Shown piece after piece: positions 1 to 12,900 of a stretch of DNA of 64,000 nt. The first letter of the stretch is position 1. Each line of letters begins with the position of its first letter. The position numbers and the translations under genes were made by a program. The stretch comes from Strigops habroptila (Eukaryota > Chordata > Aves > Psittaciformes > Psittacidae): positions 6,154,906 to 6,218,905 of the forward strand of contig NC_044290.2 of assembly GCF_004027225.2 (NCBI RefSeq), written 5' to 3'. The notes beneath the pieces were generated by a model. That model saw only the letters and a list, made by a program, of their open reading frames with translations, did not search any database and was not told the origin of the DNA.

Positions 1-411
1 CGAGAGAATCACAGCAGAAAGTGTTTATTTCCACCATAAAGATCTGTTTTAATATTTTACCATAAATCAAGCTGCGCTTTATGGTGATAATAAATTTGTT
101 GGCAGAAAACTGCCTTTGCAGCCCGAGGCAGTGGAGCGATTCAATTTGTTCGGGTTTAAGTGTAAGGAGCCGTAATGGAGAAGGGGAAAGTACAGATGTT
201 TTAATTGAGTTTGCAGCTACCACCCAGAGTTGCAGGAGGCTAATAGAGAAGAGGTGAGGGTCTACATTAGCCTCTCTGCTTGCCATTTCCCCTTGGCCTG
301 CAGCACCATCCGTCACGGCCGTTCCCTCTGGGAAGAGCTGCTCAGTGCACGCACCAGAGGAGGAAAGGGGTGGAAAAAGAAGCCAGACTAAACCAGATGT
401 ATAATGCGCGT

Positions 412-417
412 TTTATT
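412..417 (-). promoter_or_regulatory. TMEM104: Candidate polyadenylation signal for TMEM104
   Basis: AATAAA on the minus strand, followed by a T-rich downstream stretch. It is one of two exact hexamers noticed below the stop, the other being at 29-24. Use is inferred only. Confidence 0.35.
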
Positions 418-510
418 GGGTTTAATCCCATTTTTGGAGAACTAATTACAGTCAGGACAAGCATCACGTGAGAGTCTGTGATAATCAAGTGTTAGTGTTG
501 ATAACGGCCA

Positions 511-516
511 AATAAA
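511..516 (+). promoter_or_regulatory. Candidate plus-strand polyadenylation signal
   Basis: AATAAA on the plus strand about 100 bases from the minus-strand hexamer at 417-412. Synteny suggests a convergent plus-strand gene (GRIN2C in mammals) to the left, which could end here. No exon of it is visible. Confidence 0.2.
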
Positions 517-3139
517 ACCAGACTTTCATGATGGGTGAGAAGGGGGAGCTCCTGCCCTGCACCGAGGGCAGTGTCCCCCCGGACAGCGCTGGCTCCACCG
601 AGCCATCCCCTTCCCTCTTTCTCCAGTAATTTTTAAGGCATTGCTATGTCACATCTGATATGAAGAACGTTCTCTCTGCCATAGAGCTTCTTTCCCTTAA
701 TCACCCCAATTCCTTGGATATATTTGTGCAAGGACAGCGGGTTATTTGTTTAAGAAAGCACTCGTGCTTGTGGAGACCAGAGTCCTTCTCACTAAGGTAC
801 CACAGCAAAGGCTGGGGGCAGGATGCGAGCCCTCGCCGTGCCACTGCATCCAAAACCTGGATCCGAGCAGCTCTTGGAGGTAAGGCCCCTTAGAAATCCC
901 TGTCACCACCGTGCCGAGGAGGAGAGGGGGTTACCCAGGCCAGGAAGCGAAGGCACGTCTTTAACAGTAGGAGATGCAGGAGAGAGGGTGGATTTGCTGC
1001 CTCCCAGCCCAGGCAAGGCAGCCTGATAGAGAGACAGGAAGGGAGGGAGACCAAGGGCAGCCCTAAGAGGGGAAGGGAGGATGAGAGGTGAAATAACAAG
1101 AGCACAGCCCCGTTCCCTGGCTGGCAATGAAATGTGGAGGGAAGAGACTGCGATGGGCGCTTGCAGGGATGGAGGCAGAGCCAAGTGCCTCGCAAAGCAG
1201 GGCCTCAGCCTCCCCCATCACCCACATCTGTGCCCTTGTGCACAGCACACCCCCTGCTGCCCCTCCAGCTCTCCAAAGGCTCATTTCATCAGCACTAAAT
1301 TCCTCTCAGCTGCCTCGCAGGTGGCTCCCAGCAATGCTGCCCCATGGATCTGCCCTCCAACCTCCCTCTTCCTGAGACACCACCACCTGTAAAGAACTTG
1401 CTCATTTGGCACTGAAGATGCCCCAGCAGCTTCCCCGGAGCACTTGGGGATGTTTAAAGTCGTTGCCAATGCTTAGGATCAAGCTGGAGAGGAGGCAAAC
1501 AGTCCCCCCGGATCCTCTCCAAGCAGCTCAGCGAGGACACAGTGGCGGTGCTCAGGCTGAAGAGGTGCAGGGTTTTGCTTTAAAAGCCATGAAGTGTTTT
1601 TATACAGCTCCAGGTACTTGCATATTCCCGCAGGAGGAGCACTTCAGGTCATATGGAAACCAGAAAGTCCTACTTGAAAACAGAGCTTGATTAAAAAGAG
1701 CTGCAGTTCAAAGCTTGCTTTAGTGAGCGGAGACACTTAATACTGCAGCAAGTGCAGAGGGCAAGAGGATCTAACGTAAGTGACGTGCACCTGGCTTTGA
1801 ACCTGCTTTAATAAGGGGGGGCTTAAAGTATTTCAGGTGGAAACTTCTTTTGAAGTTCTTCCTTTTGCTAGGAAAGCCCAAAGATCTTTGCCCAAGGGCC
1901 TCAGAGCACAGGACCCAGGGCTGTGTGTCGCTGTGTGCTGTTTAGTAGCCTTAAAAGCAGAGATTCACCTAAAGCACTGGCTGCTGAAGGTAACAGGAAG
2001 CCCAATACTCCGAGAAGCTGAGCAGGACCAGCCCAAAGCCCACCTTAGCCCTGTGTAGAAGAAGAAGGGAGATTCAAGCCCAGTTCCAGCAGGGTTTAAG
2101 CACTTGGGATCTCTGCTCCTGCAGGCAGGGCTTAGCCGCTGCCTCCTGGCACCAGCCCATTCCCTTGAGTTAACACCCACCTTGTTTCAAGGCTAATTAC
2201 CCAGCACAGGAGGCTAGAAATGCATCAGTGTGCACAGCCAGAGCCCCTGCAGGCCTTACACGTGTCCAGACTGGGTAATTAGCCACAGGAATTCCAGCCC
2301 GGAGGAATCCTGACCACTGGAGGCAGGGGCTGGCTGGTCCTACCAGCTCTGGGCAAGGGGTCTGCATGCAGTAGCAGAGGGAAGCAAGGCTGCAGTTTCC
2401 TCCCCAGGGAGGAAAAGCTGTATCCCTGCATGTAGGGGCATCGCTCTGGGGTCCAACTGGGGCTGCCACAGCAGAGAACAGGGTGAGAAGTGTGAATGTA
2501 AACTCCTGGGCTTGAGAAACCCTGCTGTAAGCAGGAGACCCCAGGCAATCATGGTGCACAAACAGGTTAATGCCTCTAGGAAAAGAAAACTGAACAGAAC
2601 ACACCATTACTTCCTTCTGAATTAGATGTCCTCCCACCCTCATTTCTCCCCTCAAGTAACACAGGAGGTTGGTTTGAAAGAGAGACTCGGTTATCCCAAA
2701 CTCCTGCCGGATTCTGCCCAGCGCATCTGTGCCTTTGGGAGAAGGGCCATTGAGCTGATTAGTGCAGTGAGCAGCCAAGGCTGTCTGCTCTCCTGTGCGC
2801 CGAGACCTGCAGCACACAGAGAGCTCCAACAGTGATGCTCCAACAGAGCTGAAGGCAGAAATGGCTGGACACTGGTTAATCGTGCAGGCTGCCAAGGGCT
2901 CAGCCCCACGGCTTTGAACAGCAGGGTGTGAGAACCAGGATAGTAACAAGGCTGAGTCCACTCCATCCACACTCAAAATGGAGTGAAGAAAGTCTGTGTC
3001 CAAGGCTAACCCTTGTCACCAAGCCAACGGCCTGGAAACTTCCCTTCATGATGCCTCTCCCCCATTCCACAGCTGCAGAGGGGGAGCTGAAATGCCAAGG
3101 GCTCTGGAGCCAGGGAGGGAGCGAGCTGCTACCCCCACA

Positions 3140-3900
3140 TCAGAGTTTTGGCTCGCTCAGGACAATGTTTGCAGTCACAAACACAAAGCAAGAAAAGCCC
3201 CATATGAGCACAAACACAATCCAGAAGGTGTGTCGGAAAGGGGAGAGGTGTTTGTTAACTGTCCCACTGCCAAAGACCAGCTGAGTGTCCTTCCGACTGC
3301 AGTATGCGAGGAAAGCCGGAATGAGATACTGGATCCCATTCCCAGCATAAGCTCCTGTGATCCCCACCAAGGATTCCAGATCGTGGGTGCAGAAAGCCAC
3401 CAGCACTGGGGGAATGAGCGTGATGGCAGGAAAGACAATCCTATCCACCACCCATGGGTAGGTCCCCCCTTCCCTGTGGAAAAGAGTCTTCCAGTTGTTG
3501 CGCAGGGTCACTGCGATGATGGGGAAGTTGGTGCTGATGGTGAAGACTGGGAAGAGGCCCAGGAAGTAACGAATGAAGGCAACGTTGATGATCTCACAGT
3601 TGGTGAAGTTGAGCGTGTACATGTCCATGAGGGTGTCGTTGCGGAAGCAGTAAATGGCAGTGAACGACAGGAGGCTGTAGAAAGCCAGGATCAGGATGTA
3701 ATCGAGCAGCACGAGCTTGTTGACATGCTTCTTCTTGGAGATGGGCGTGATGAGGGATGGCAGAGAGTGCTGGCACATGAAGGAGTAGACGCACACCCCA
3801 AAGAGATTGCGGATGCCCGAGAGCTGGGCCATGGACGGGTGACCTTCAGCTTGGCCTCTGCTGATGCGGATGAGAGCCAGAATAATCATGAGGATGAAAG
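3140..3900 (-). CDS. TMEM104: TMEM104 last coding exon (residues 246-498 and stop)
   Basis: One large exon encodes the C-terminal half. It runs from AFILMIILALIRISRG through NLFGVCVYSFMCQHSLPSLI, GLFPVFTISTNFPIIAVTLR and FCTHDLESLVGITGAYAG to FVTANIVLSEPKL and a stop at 3142-3140. Near identity to human over more than 200 residues makes it the strongest anchor in the window. The acceptor CTCCCTCCAG lies just above 3900. Confidence 0.97.
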
Positions 3901-6900
3901 CTGGAGGGAGAGAGAAGGTTTGAGGTCAAGCCCAGGTGTGCGCTCCCCACGACCCTCCTCCCACCAGCACTGGCAGCAGCTCTGTGTCCTGCTCCACAAG
4001 AGCATCTCCTTATCTCTAGAGAAGGTGGTACATCAAAGGCAAGGTGCATGGGAATTAATCACCACTTGCTTTCAGTGCTAGTCAGCAGATAAGGGAATGG
4101 GCCTTTGGCAGGAATCTCCCTCCAGTCTCCTTCCTACAGGGACTCACCTCCCACCTGGATAGCAAACAGTTGCTCTTGGCCCTTCGGAAGTGGAATGCTA
4201 ACATGGCTGGCTCTCATGGGTCTCAGTCCATGGATGCTTCTGCCAACACACCGTGGCTAAATACCACCATTTAAAAATGGCTTAGAGATGTTTGAGCTTT
4301 GACCTCTAAAGGAAGAAAAGATTAAACCTGGCTGCAGTCAACCCCAGTAATACTCTTTAATATTTGCAACTGGACTAATGCTTCCAAGCCCTCACCTATG
4401 TACAGAGGCAGATGCAAAGAGGCAGCAGCTACCACCAAGCTTTCCCGTCCCTGTGATCTGTCAGGCATGATAGAGCAAGAACCAGCCAGCCATTTCCCAG
4501 GCAGGAGGAACAGGCTGTCTGTAGTTAATCCCAGGGTGCAGAAGCCAGTCTGGAAGGAACTAAAGCAGCACTGAAAGACTGCAATTAAAATTCATCACTT
4601 CTAAGGCACCAAGTCTGCCCCTCACTTATGGCAGGGAAAAGCCTTAACGACGTTTCGCGAAGCTTATCACAAAAAAGCAATGTGCTATGGACAAAAATGA
4701 ACCGAGGAGATTGGTCTAATGCCCTTATTTACTCTGCTGGTGGCAGTTGGAGCCAGCAGCAGTTACTGCTCGCCTGTTATTCCTAGCATGGCACATTAAA
4801 CCAGCAGAGAACTAATTCTGGTGTCACAGAAATCACATCAGCCTGGGAAAGATGATCATCAGCTGCTGGAGTTAACAAGCAACAGGGGAAAAAACCCTAC
4901 CTGGCAGGGCAGCAAGCAGCAAGATTTACAGCCTGGTGCTGGCAATGGATGGGCCACTGCAGCTTGCGCAGAGCTGTCTCCTGCACTGGTTTGGGGCACC
5001 AGAGAAGAGCTGTGAATTATCAGGTAACAAAAAACCCAGCATAATGCTGAGAGGACTCCTGCTACAGGCAACTTTGAATGTCATAAATATAAATACAGAG
5101 GAATTAAACAGAGCAGCACAGAGCCCACAGGAGGGTGGCCACCGGCGCTGCAAGCCTGGCCGTGGGGTGACCAGGACACTGGCTTGCTCTGTGCCAAGTG
5201 CTGCTCTGCCTGACACAGCCGGCTGGAGATGGGACACCCTGCCAGGGACAGGGCTAGGGAAGACAGTTACAGACCAGTGTACAAATGCTGCCTCTTGGGT
5301 CCCCAGTGAGACCAGATTAACCTGAACTGAACATTGCCTCCCGTGCACCCCCAGCACTCTCTGAGATCCTGTTTCTCCTCTCATGGCAATCCTCCTTTCC
5401 TTCCCGTGGCAAACACCACCTTTGTGCTGAGCCCTCACCAAGCCACACTCTGCGTTTCATCTCATGTTGCCTCAGGAAACCTCTCGCTTCCAACTATCCC
5501 CAGTGACAGGGCAAGTCTAAGAGGTCTCCATCAACGCTGGGCTGGTGACAGTACATCCATTCCTCCATGGCACCACGAGGGCCAAGCCACTTTGGGAGTG
5601 CTGGGTTCTATTTACTTCCCCAAGAGCAGCCACAGAGGGCTATGGAAAACAACAGCTCATTGCTCTGGGACTGTGCAATTCCCTTCACCTTCACTCAAGC
5701 CAGCAAGTGAGGGGCACTGTGAGCGCAGGTACAGTTGTTGTGCCTCCTCCATTGCTCCCCAATGGGGAGAGGGAGAGGGGAGATGCTTGCCAGCGTATGT
5801 GTTACAGCAAAAGAGCTGGAAAGAACTGTGTTCCAGGTGATGTGACATTGGCTGCACTCCCTGGGGCTGCACAGGCTACAAGGAAGAGGAGAAAGTGCCC
5901 TGAGCAATGAGAAAACCAGCTTTGGAAATACGAGATGGAATAATGAGTCCATTCCTTTCCTTCCCACTTGGGAGACGTGGTCATCCTCTGCAGCCCAATC
6001 CTGAGCTGGTCCTGTACCTGGACTAGACATAACCACACACGTCTTGCACCTTTTCCTCTGCACACAGTAAATCTCCACCTCCTCTGCTCAGCAGGGTGAG
6101 GAGTCACCTATTTCCACTTCCCAAACTCACCACTGGCTCAAAGCCCTGCTTTCCACACCAGTGCTGATAGGACCAGTGCAGGGGAACTTGCAGGCTGGCA
6201 CCCCATCCTCTGAGCATCTCCTCAGTTAGAGACCCATAGGCTCTCTTCTGCTCTCTCTGACAGGGAGCCCTGAAAGAACAGAATTCCTACGGATTGCCTA
6301 AATGACGGACTTTGGCTTAAGCAGCTGGAATTCATAACCTTTTCCTTAAATACTTCTTTCAGAAATCAAAGGTATTAAAGTTACAAGGCATAATGATCCA
6401 ATCTAGGGGAAGGTGTCCCTGCCCGTGGCAGGAGGTTGGAACTGGGTGAGCTTTAAGGTGCCTTCCAACCCAAACCATTTTGATTCTATGAATACTAAGA
6501 TCTAAACTAGCACTGTTTCCAGCAAGGCTGTGCTCCCCTGCCCTGGTGCTCTGCATGAGCCTTGAGATGCATGGTGCTGGGTAAACTGGAATCCTCCCCT
6601 GCTCAATTCCAGCCTCAGAGAAGACAACAGCAACCCTGCCCCAGTGGTTGTGTTTTCTCTCTGCAACAGAAGAGTCTCTCACTCCTGGATCCAGAGAGCT
6701 AAAACATTTGCATGCCAGACTTATTTGTTTATTTGCATGACAGATTTATCTGTCTGTCCCTGGGAGGAGACAAGCCCCGAAGTGAAACTCTGAAACCTAC
6801 TTATGCCAGATGATAAATCAAGATGAAAAGAAGATGACAGATGCTGACTGACAGGCAGCTTAGGGCAGACAAGAGGCAGCGCAGGATCCTCAGGCACACA

Positions 6901-9900
6901 CAGAGCTCCTGCTCGCATCCTCCTCTACCTGGGACAGCAGGCTGAAGGCAGAGTCATACCATGCTATTGCAAGCCACCTACAGTTGCCACATTGACTGTC
7001 CAACAGCATTCCTTCACCACAAGGACCCTGGTGAAGTCAGATATGGGTTCATAAAAAAGCCTTGATCTGTTCCTCTACACACATGAGAAGATACAAGCAA
7101 GATGCTCCAGGGATGAAACACCTTCAAGTACCGTGACCAATAAGGACAAAGAGAGGTGGACAGCAATGCTACCACGGATTATTAGCAGGGTACATGAAAA
7201 CTTTGTTTAAACCTTGTTTTAAACCTTGTTTTAAACCTTGTTTTAAACCTTGTTTTAAACCTTGTAAGTGCTTAAAAACAGTTGAGGGTCCTGATCTTTC
7301 ATCAGTGTCAGACCCACTCCAAACCCACACACCACAGATGGGCTTGGCAGTCAGCGAGGCACAGAGGACACTTCTGGTCCCATCATCTCTCCTGTAGATG
7401 TTTGAGCATCATTTTTACTGAAGGATGTATGACTGGAAAGAAAATAGAGAGGGGTATGCCATAAAGGAAAAGCTGTGATGAATCTCATCACCTACAGACC
7501 TCTCCTGTCACTCTTTGAGCAGCAAACACTGACTTCTCACTGACAGTGCAGCCCTTGCAGGCAGCAACTGCTGCCTGTCCTGCTTGACTCAGGAGATGTT
7601 GATTCAGAGATAAGGCAGCTCTGCTCTGGCTCTTGCAGGTGGAAAAAGGATGAATATGGATGAGCACACATCCTAATAAGAACACCTTGGGAAATATGGG
7701 AGCCTGGGGATATTAAAAAGTACATTTTGGTGAACTTTGATAGAAGCATAATAAGGCTGCAGAAGAGCACTGGAGATAATTTAGCCATTCTAAGTTTAAG
7801 GATTGTTTTCCAGAGTCAGAGCAAACGCCTTTGTAAATGAAAAAATGCTGGTTTGTACATGAACTTCATCTCTCTGCAGAAAGGCTATTGCAAGGAAAGA
7901 GAGAAGCCCAAGGCTAGAACACATTCTTTTCCCCCATCATGATAGGTTCCTGGAAGAACTGATGCTCAGAATGAATTCCTGGCTTAACCCTCCCTTGCAT
8001 CCCTGGCAAGGCACTATGGTTTTGAGATGCTTGACTTGGTGCCCCACTTCTGTCTCTCTATAGGCATGTGGAAAATAATGGAGAAGATCCTGAACTGAGC
8101 CACACTAGGAAACAGGGAGGAATTCAGAAAGAGGTGGCTTGGCAAGGGGGAAGCAAGCTCAGAAGTGAGGTTCTGCAGGACTGTGGCAATGGATAACATG
8201 TCTGTGACGGCAGGAACGAAGGTCAAAGACAGATATTGCCTCCCACGTTCAACAGTGAACTTCAACCTTCAAAGCACTGGTCCCAGTTAAAACAAGGATG
8301 GTTTTAATGGCTCTAGAAAGCAGGGGGGTTGACATTAACTAGGGATGAGTAAAAGACTTAGGGAAGAAAACAGAACAAAAGTTACATGACAACCACCTGT
8401 ATGTTAAGAGTCAGAAAGGTAAAGACAGAGGAATTGCACCAGACCTCAAGTCACATCTTCTCCAACTCAGTCCCTACTCTCATTCTTCCTTCTACAAGGC
8501 AAAACTGTCCATCCCCAGGGATGGACAGAGGCAGTGGTGAGCACTATACCATACTGTATCAGCAGAGCAGCCCAAGCCTGGCTGCTCCCTACCCCCATCC
8601 ACAGGCATTTGTTTAAGCAGAGGGCTGTGCTGCTGACGGCTGTGGCAGGGCCATCCATCTCCTTGCCTGATGCTGTGACAGAGCTTCCTTGTTGAAGTAG
8701 ACATCAGCGTGCCAGGAAATAATGATAATGAATCACCCCTTCACAACACGTGCCACTTGCTTCCCTCTTCATACATTAGGAGGCATGATGGATCCCGAGG
8801 AGGAGGTTTTCATGAGCTTCCTGAGCCTATTCTCTTTGGAAAGAGGAAGATCAATCCCCACCTTAATCTTGATGCTGATCCTCCATCAAGCCAAAACACA
8901 GACCACTCTTTAACAGAGGAACAGATCTCATTTAGTGTAATGTTAGGCAGCTCTTTCAGGAGAGGGGGCATAAAAGGAGAGCATCTGCCGTGTACATGCT
9001 GAATATCACGTCAAAGCAGTCTTACTTCTGCATCTCTACACAATACTTTTGTTGTCTACTTCACTACTGATGTTTTTCTAGGATGTTGGTGCACTCTCCC
9101 AGAGCCAGTTGCCTTCTATCAGTGTTTTGGGCAAGTTTAAGAGCCCACTCCAACTCTGGAGCTGTCAGGTATTATGGATGCTGTGGCATTTGAAATACTA
9201 GAGCACAGCTGGATTTCACCGTGCCGGCAAAACAAGGCAAAGGAAATGAAGACATTGATTCTTAAATTTAAAGTTCATTTGCCCGGTTTCTCCTGCAGAA
9301 GCTATATCCTGTCACTTCTTCATGACCTCCAGCTCTCTGTAAACTCCAGAGTAGCAGCTGATAAATTTCTGCAACCTTCAGAGGAGGTTTCTACATGAAA
9401 CAGCAGTAAAAGAGGTAAAATGAAAACCAGGTTTGCTCCATCAGATGTGGGAGCTGGAGATTTGGCAACGACAGGGCCTAAAACACCGTCTCGAGGAAGA
9501 TGAAGGATTTATGAGTGCACAGACTATGGGGAAGCAAGATGGACATGTTCATAGAAGACAGCAATCCTCTGGAGAGAGAAGTCGGAAGGAGAAGAGGAGG
9601 GAAATTACTTCCCAGAATAAAGGGATGAGCAGAAGCTGTGGGACATCAGTGTGACTCCTTCCTCTAATGGAGAGCAGGGACTTGCAGGCACAGCGTTACC
9701 CTCCCTGCCCCAAAGCAAGGTCTACATGGCAGGGCGCTGTTTCTCATACAGGGGAAGCAGAGCCACATGTTGGACACATTAAGATCACAGGAGTGTGATG
9801 CAGTTTACCAGGAAGGCAAGAAAAAGCCTCCAGTCCCTTTGCCAGGTTTGGCTTGCTCCTGCTGCAGCCGTCTCAGACACTATTGCTGTGATGGCCTCAG

Positions 9901-12900
9901 GCCAAGCAGAGCCCATTTCTTCACAAAAGGAAGCTTTTATTAAGTACCACCAGGACTTTTTGGCTGTCAGAAGCAGTTCACCTGGGCTTCTGTGCTGTAA
10001 AGGCATCATTCCCCTGCTTTTCTTCATGGTCCAGGCAGGGTTTGCTACACCATCACCAAGTAGCTTCCCCTACTGTGGTAACGAGTCCTGCTGTGGAACC
10101 AGTGGAGCTGCCCCGTCTGACCCATATCAGCTGGTCTCCACAGACATCTGCACACAGCAACAGTTCACAGGGAGATAAACGGCTCTGCTCTGGTGTTTAT
10201 CACGGGTGCTTTATCTCAACATATGGGAATGAAAGAGCAGCCAGCGAGGAGCGTTTGCTTCTGGTGGAAAATTACCCGTGTAGTTTACTGTCCTCTCTCC
10301 TCCAGTCACCTTTGGCAGAAGCACCATAAAGCCTCTGCAATGGGGACTCGGCTCCGAGCTCTGCTGCTGACTTGGTCTATTAACTTTGACAGTCACTTCT
10401 CTGTCCATGTGAGAATTTACCCTTCTGCATGAAGGGAATAGCACACACTGTGGTGTCACATCATGCTCTGGAAAGCACTGGGCGCAGAGCACCTGTGTCC
10501 CATGAAATCTACCCTTCCCTATCCTTCTTAGGGCCCTAACCAGCAAAGTTTCTGTCATCTTGTTTCAATGACACACACTCTTGCATGCCACAGACCCACT
10601 CTGAAAATCTGTGTAAGCACCATCATCACGACCCCTCTGCAGGGCTGAATGTGTCCTTACATTTTCAGCTCCCTTTCTCCAGCTCTCAGACCCATTAGTT
10701 TGTCTCCTGCTGCCTGGATAAAGTGCTCTTTTCAGGAACATCAACTCCTCAAGGCAGGATCTCAGTCCAGCACTGCGCATCAATCTCCACCTGCATCTGA
10801 AGCTAACAAAGGCTGTTTCACTCACACAGGCACTGCTTCACCCCACTGCCCCCCACAAACAGCACTGAGATGAGCTCCTCAGCCTGTAATTCTGAAAGCT
10901 GGCATGACAGAAGCACAGCCTTTTATCCAACTCTTCATAAATATATTCACTTCTCGTAGTGAATTATTTACCCTGGGCTCAAGCAGCAGCTTTCTCTGCT
11001 CCGAAAGGGATGCGAGAACACAAAGTAACTTTGTTGAAGAAGCTTGTTGGAATGAACATGCAACAGTATGCTGATTTATAGTCCAATTCCCTCTTCCTTG
11101 CCAGTCCCATATGCCCTGCTCTGTGAAAGGAAAGGGGCAGCGTTCAAACGGGTCCCTCCTTAAGCTGTTTGCTCCATTTCTGATGCAGAAAAGAGGCCAC
11201 CTTGAGGACTGTGGACACTGCAGACAAACCTCTCTGCAGAAGCCTGGAAACACAGGACTTCAGGTAATGGTCATCCCCTCCTCTATCAGCCTCCTCTCTA
11301 ATTCTCAGTCTCTGCAGCTGAAGGGATGAAGCTGAGTGACTCCAGGTTTCTGGACTGCATCAACTCCAGCATGGCTGGTGAAGCCTAAGGATGGCAGTGA
11401 TAGTTACTACAGCAGCTGAAACCTGCTCACAAAGGGAGATGGTCCGAGACCAGTTCTCTGCAGAGAGGTGCTGGGGAGCCTGTGAAAAGCAGGATTCTGG
11501 TGGAGAAAGCAGAACTAGCAGAGAAATCAGTAGATGGGGAAAGTCAGCCCCAGCAGCATGCTCTGGAGAGCCCTTTCCTAGTTTCCTCCCTAGAAGCCAA
11601 GTATCCTGGCAGGGGATGGGAAGGAGAAAAGAAGACTTCCTGGCTATTTTTGTCCTTTTCCCCTCCATCCTATTGACCAGGGGAAAGAGCAACGGGAGAG
11701 GTTTTATTTCTGGGCATATAATTGTGAGATGATAGTTTGGGCAGGGTTGAGAATGCTCTGTCTCGAGGGCTGCAGTTACTTGAGTAACTGTGGTATGATC
11801 TGATTGTACTACACAGAGAACGGAGCTTGCAGCAACCAAACCCAGAAGTTTCCTCAATAAAATGTCTCTTTATTAAAATACAATACTTTCTAATAACTAC
11901 AATACAGCATCAAGAGCAGCACACAGAGCTAATGGCCCACATGGGAGCTGTCTGGGAACATTTGCCAGCGGCTATTCAATAACAGCAGTGATAATCATGC
12001 TACCAATGTCTTTAAAGCCAACAGTCCTCACCTATAGAGCTGGACATCTCGGGCTGTAACAGGCTGCAATTAATTGGGTTAGCTGCTTAATACACAATAG
12101 CCCAGTGTTTGCTGCTGAGCTCCACCAAGCCCTGTCCTTTTGTTATCTTTCCTAATCCATATCCTTTCCCATGAGGCTGCTAGTCAGTTGTTATCCAATA
12201 TTATCCAATAATAAAGAGGTAGGGCTGTGTGCTTTCTGCTTTGAGAAGTGCATCAGACTCAGTCCCTTTTGCTGTGCTCTGCCCCCAGCAGCTCACCCCT
12301 AACACCACCCACTTGGACCAGGACTGGAGAAAGGAGGGAATAAAACCCCAGCTAGATATTCAAGTCTCTATAGAGAGCAATCCATGACCACCACAGGTTT
12401 AAATCCTCCAGGAAAACAAGAGTCTGAAGTCCAAACAGCAAAACTGAACATACCAACAGCTCTAATTTATTGAGGGCTTAGTTGGTTTAGCCTTCTGCAG
12501 GAGATGCCCCATTCCAAGAACCTTCTAAGAGACCTAGAAACAGGCTCCAAAACTGGTAAAAAAGGACTCGAAAGGAAGGAAAGGAAGGAAGGAATGAACT
12601 ACAGTTTGGGGAAGGAACCCTCCTCACCCCAAGGGGATGATTCATACTTACCTGGTCAAACAGTCTGGACCCTATCTCTGCTCTTATATTATCTGCTCTT
12701 ATATTATTGGTCAAGAGCTGAGGAAGCCAACAACATTTTATTCCTAATTTAAATCAAGGCTTCACCATTACCAGGATTTAAACCAAGTGGTTTTTCCCAG
12801 CAAGCCCTTTCTCCAGGGAAGCACAGCAGGCAGGCTCCCTGTCACAGCCGTTAGGGTGCTGTGCTCAGTCTCCCAAGGCAGTTCAGGAGAGGGCTTTCAA

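Larger units (their letters stand above)
1..3139 (-). other. TMEM104 3' UTR and downstream flank
   Basis: This follows the TMEM104 stop on the same strand. No other exon is recognisable. Human synteny predicts GRIN2C, convergent, to the left, but none of its coding sequence is seen. Minus-strand AATAAA motifs at 417-412 and 29-24 could end a 3' UTR of 2.7-3.1 kb. A 268-codon open frame (3003-2197) lies here and is treated as a finding rather than a gene. Confidence 0.5.

Noticed and set aside
1-700. Last exon of GRIN2C, expected from human synteny
   Set aside because: No glutamate-receptor coding sequence was seen on the plus strand; at most a polyadenylation hexamer.
2996-4081. 361-codon plus-strand open frame
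   Set aside because: It is antisense to the highly conserved last exon of TMEM104 and is explained by that exon's codon use; it shows no recognisable domain.
7194-7397. Peptide with repeated FKPC
   Set aside because: It is the translation of a 12-bp microsatellite-like array inside an intron, not a protein repeat with support.
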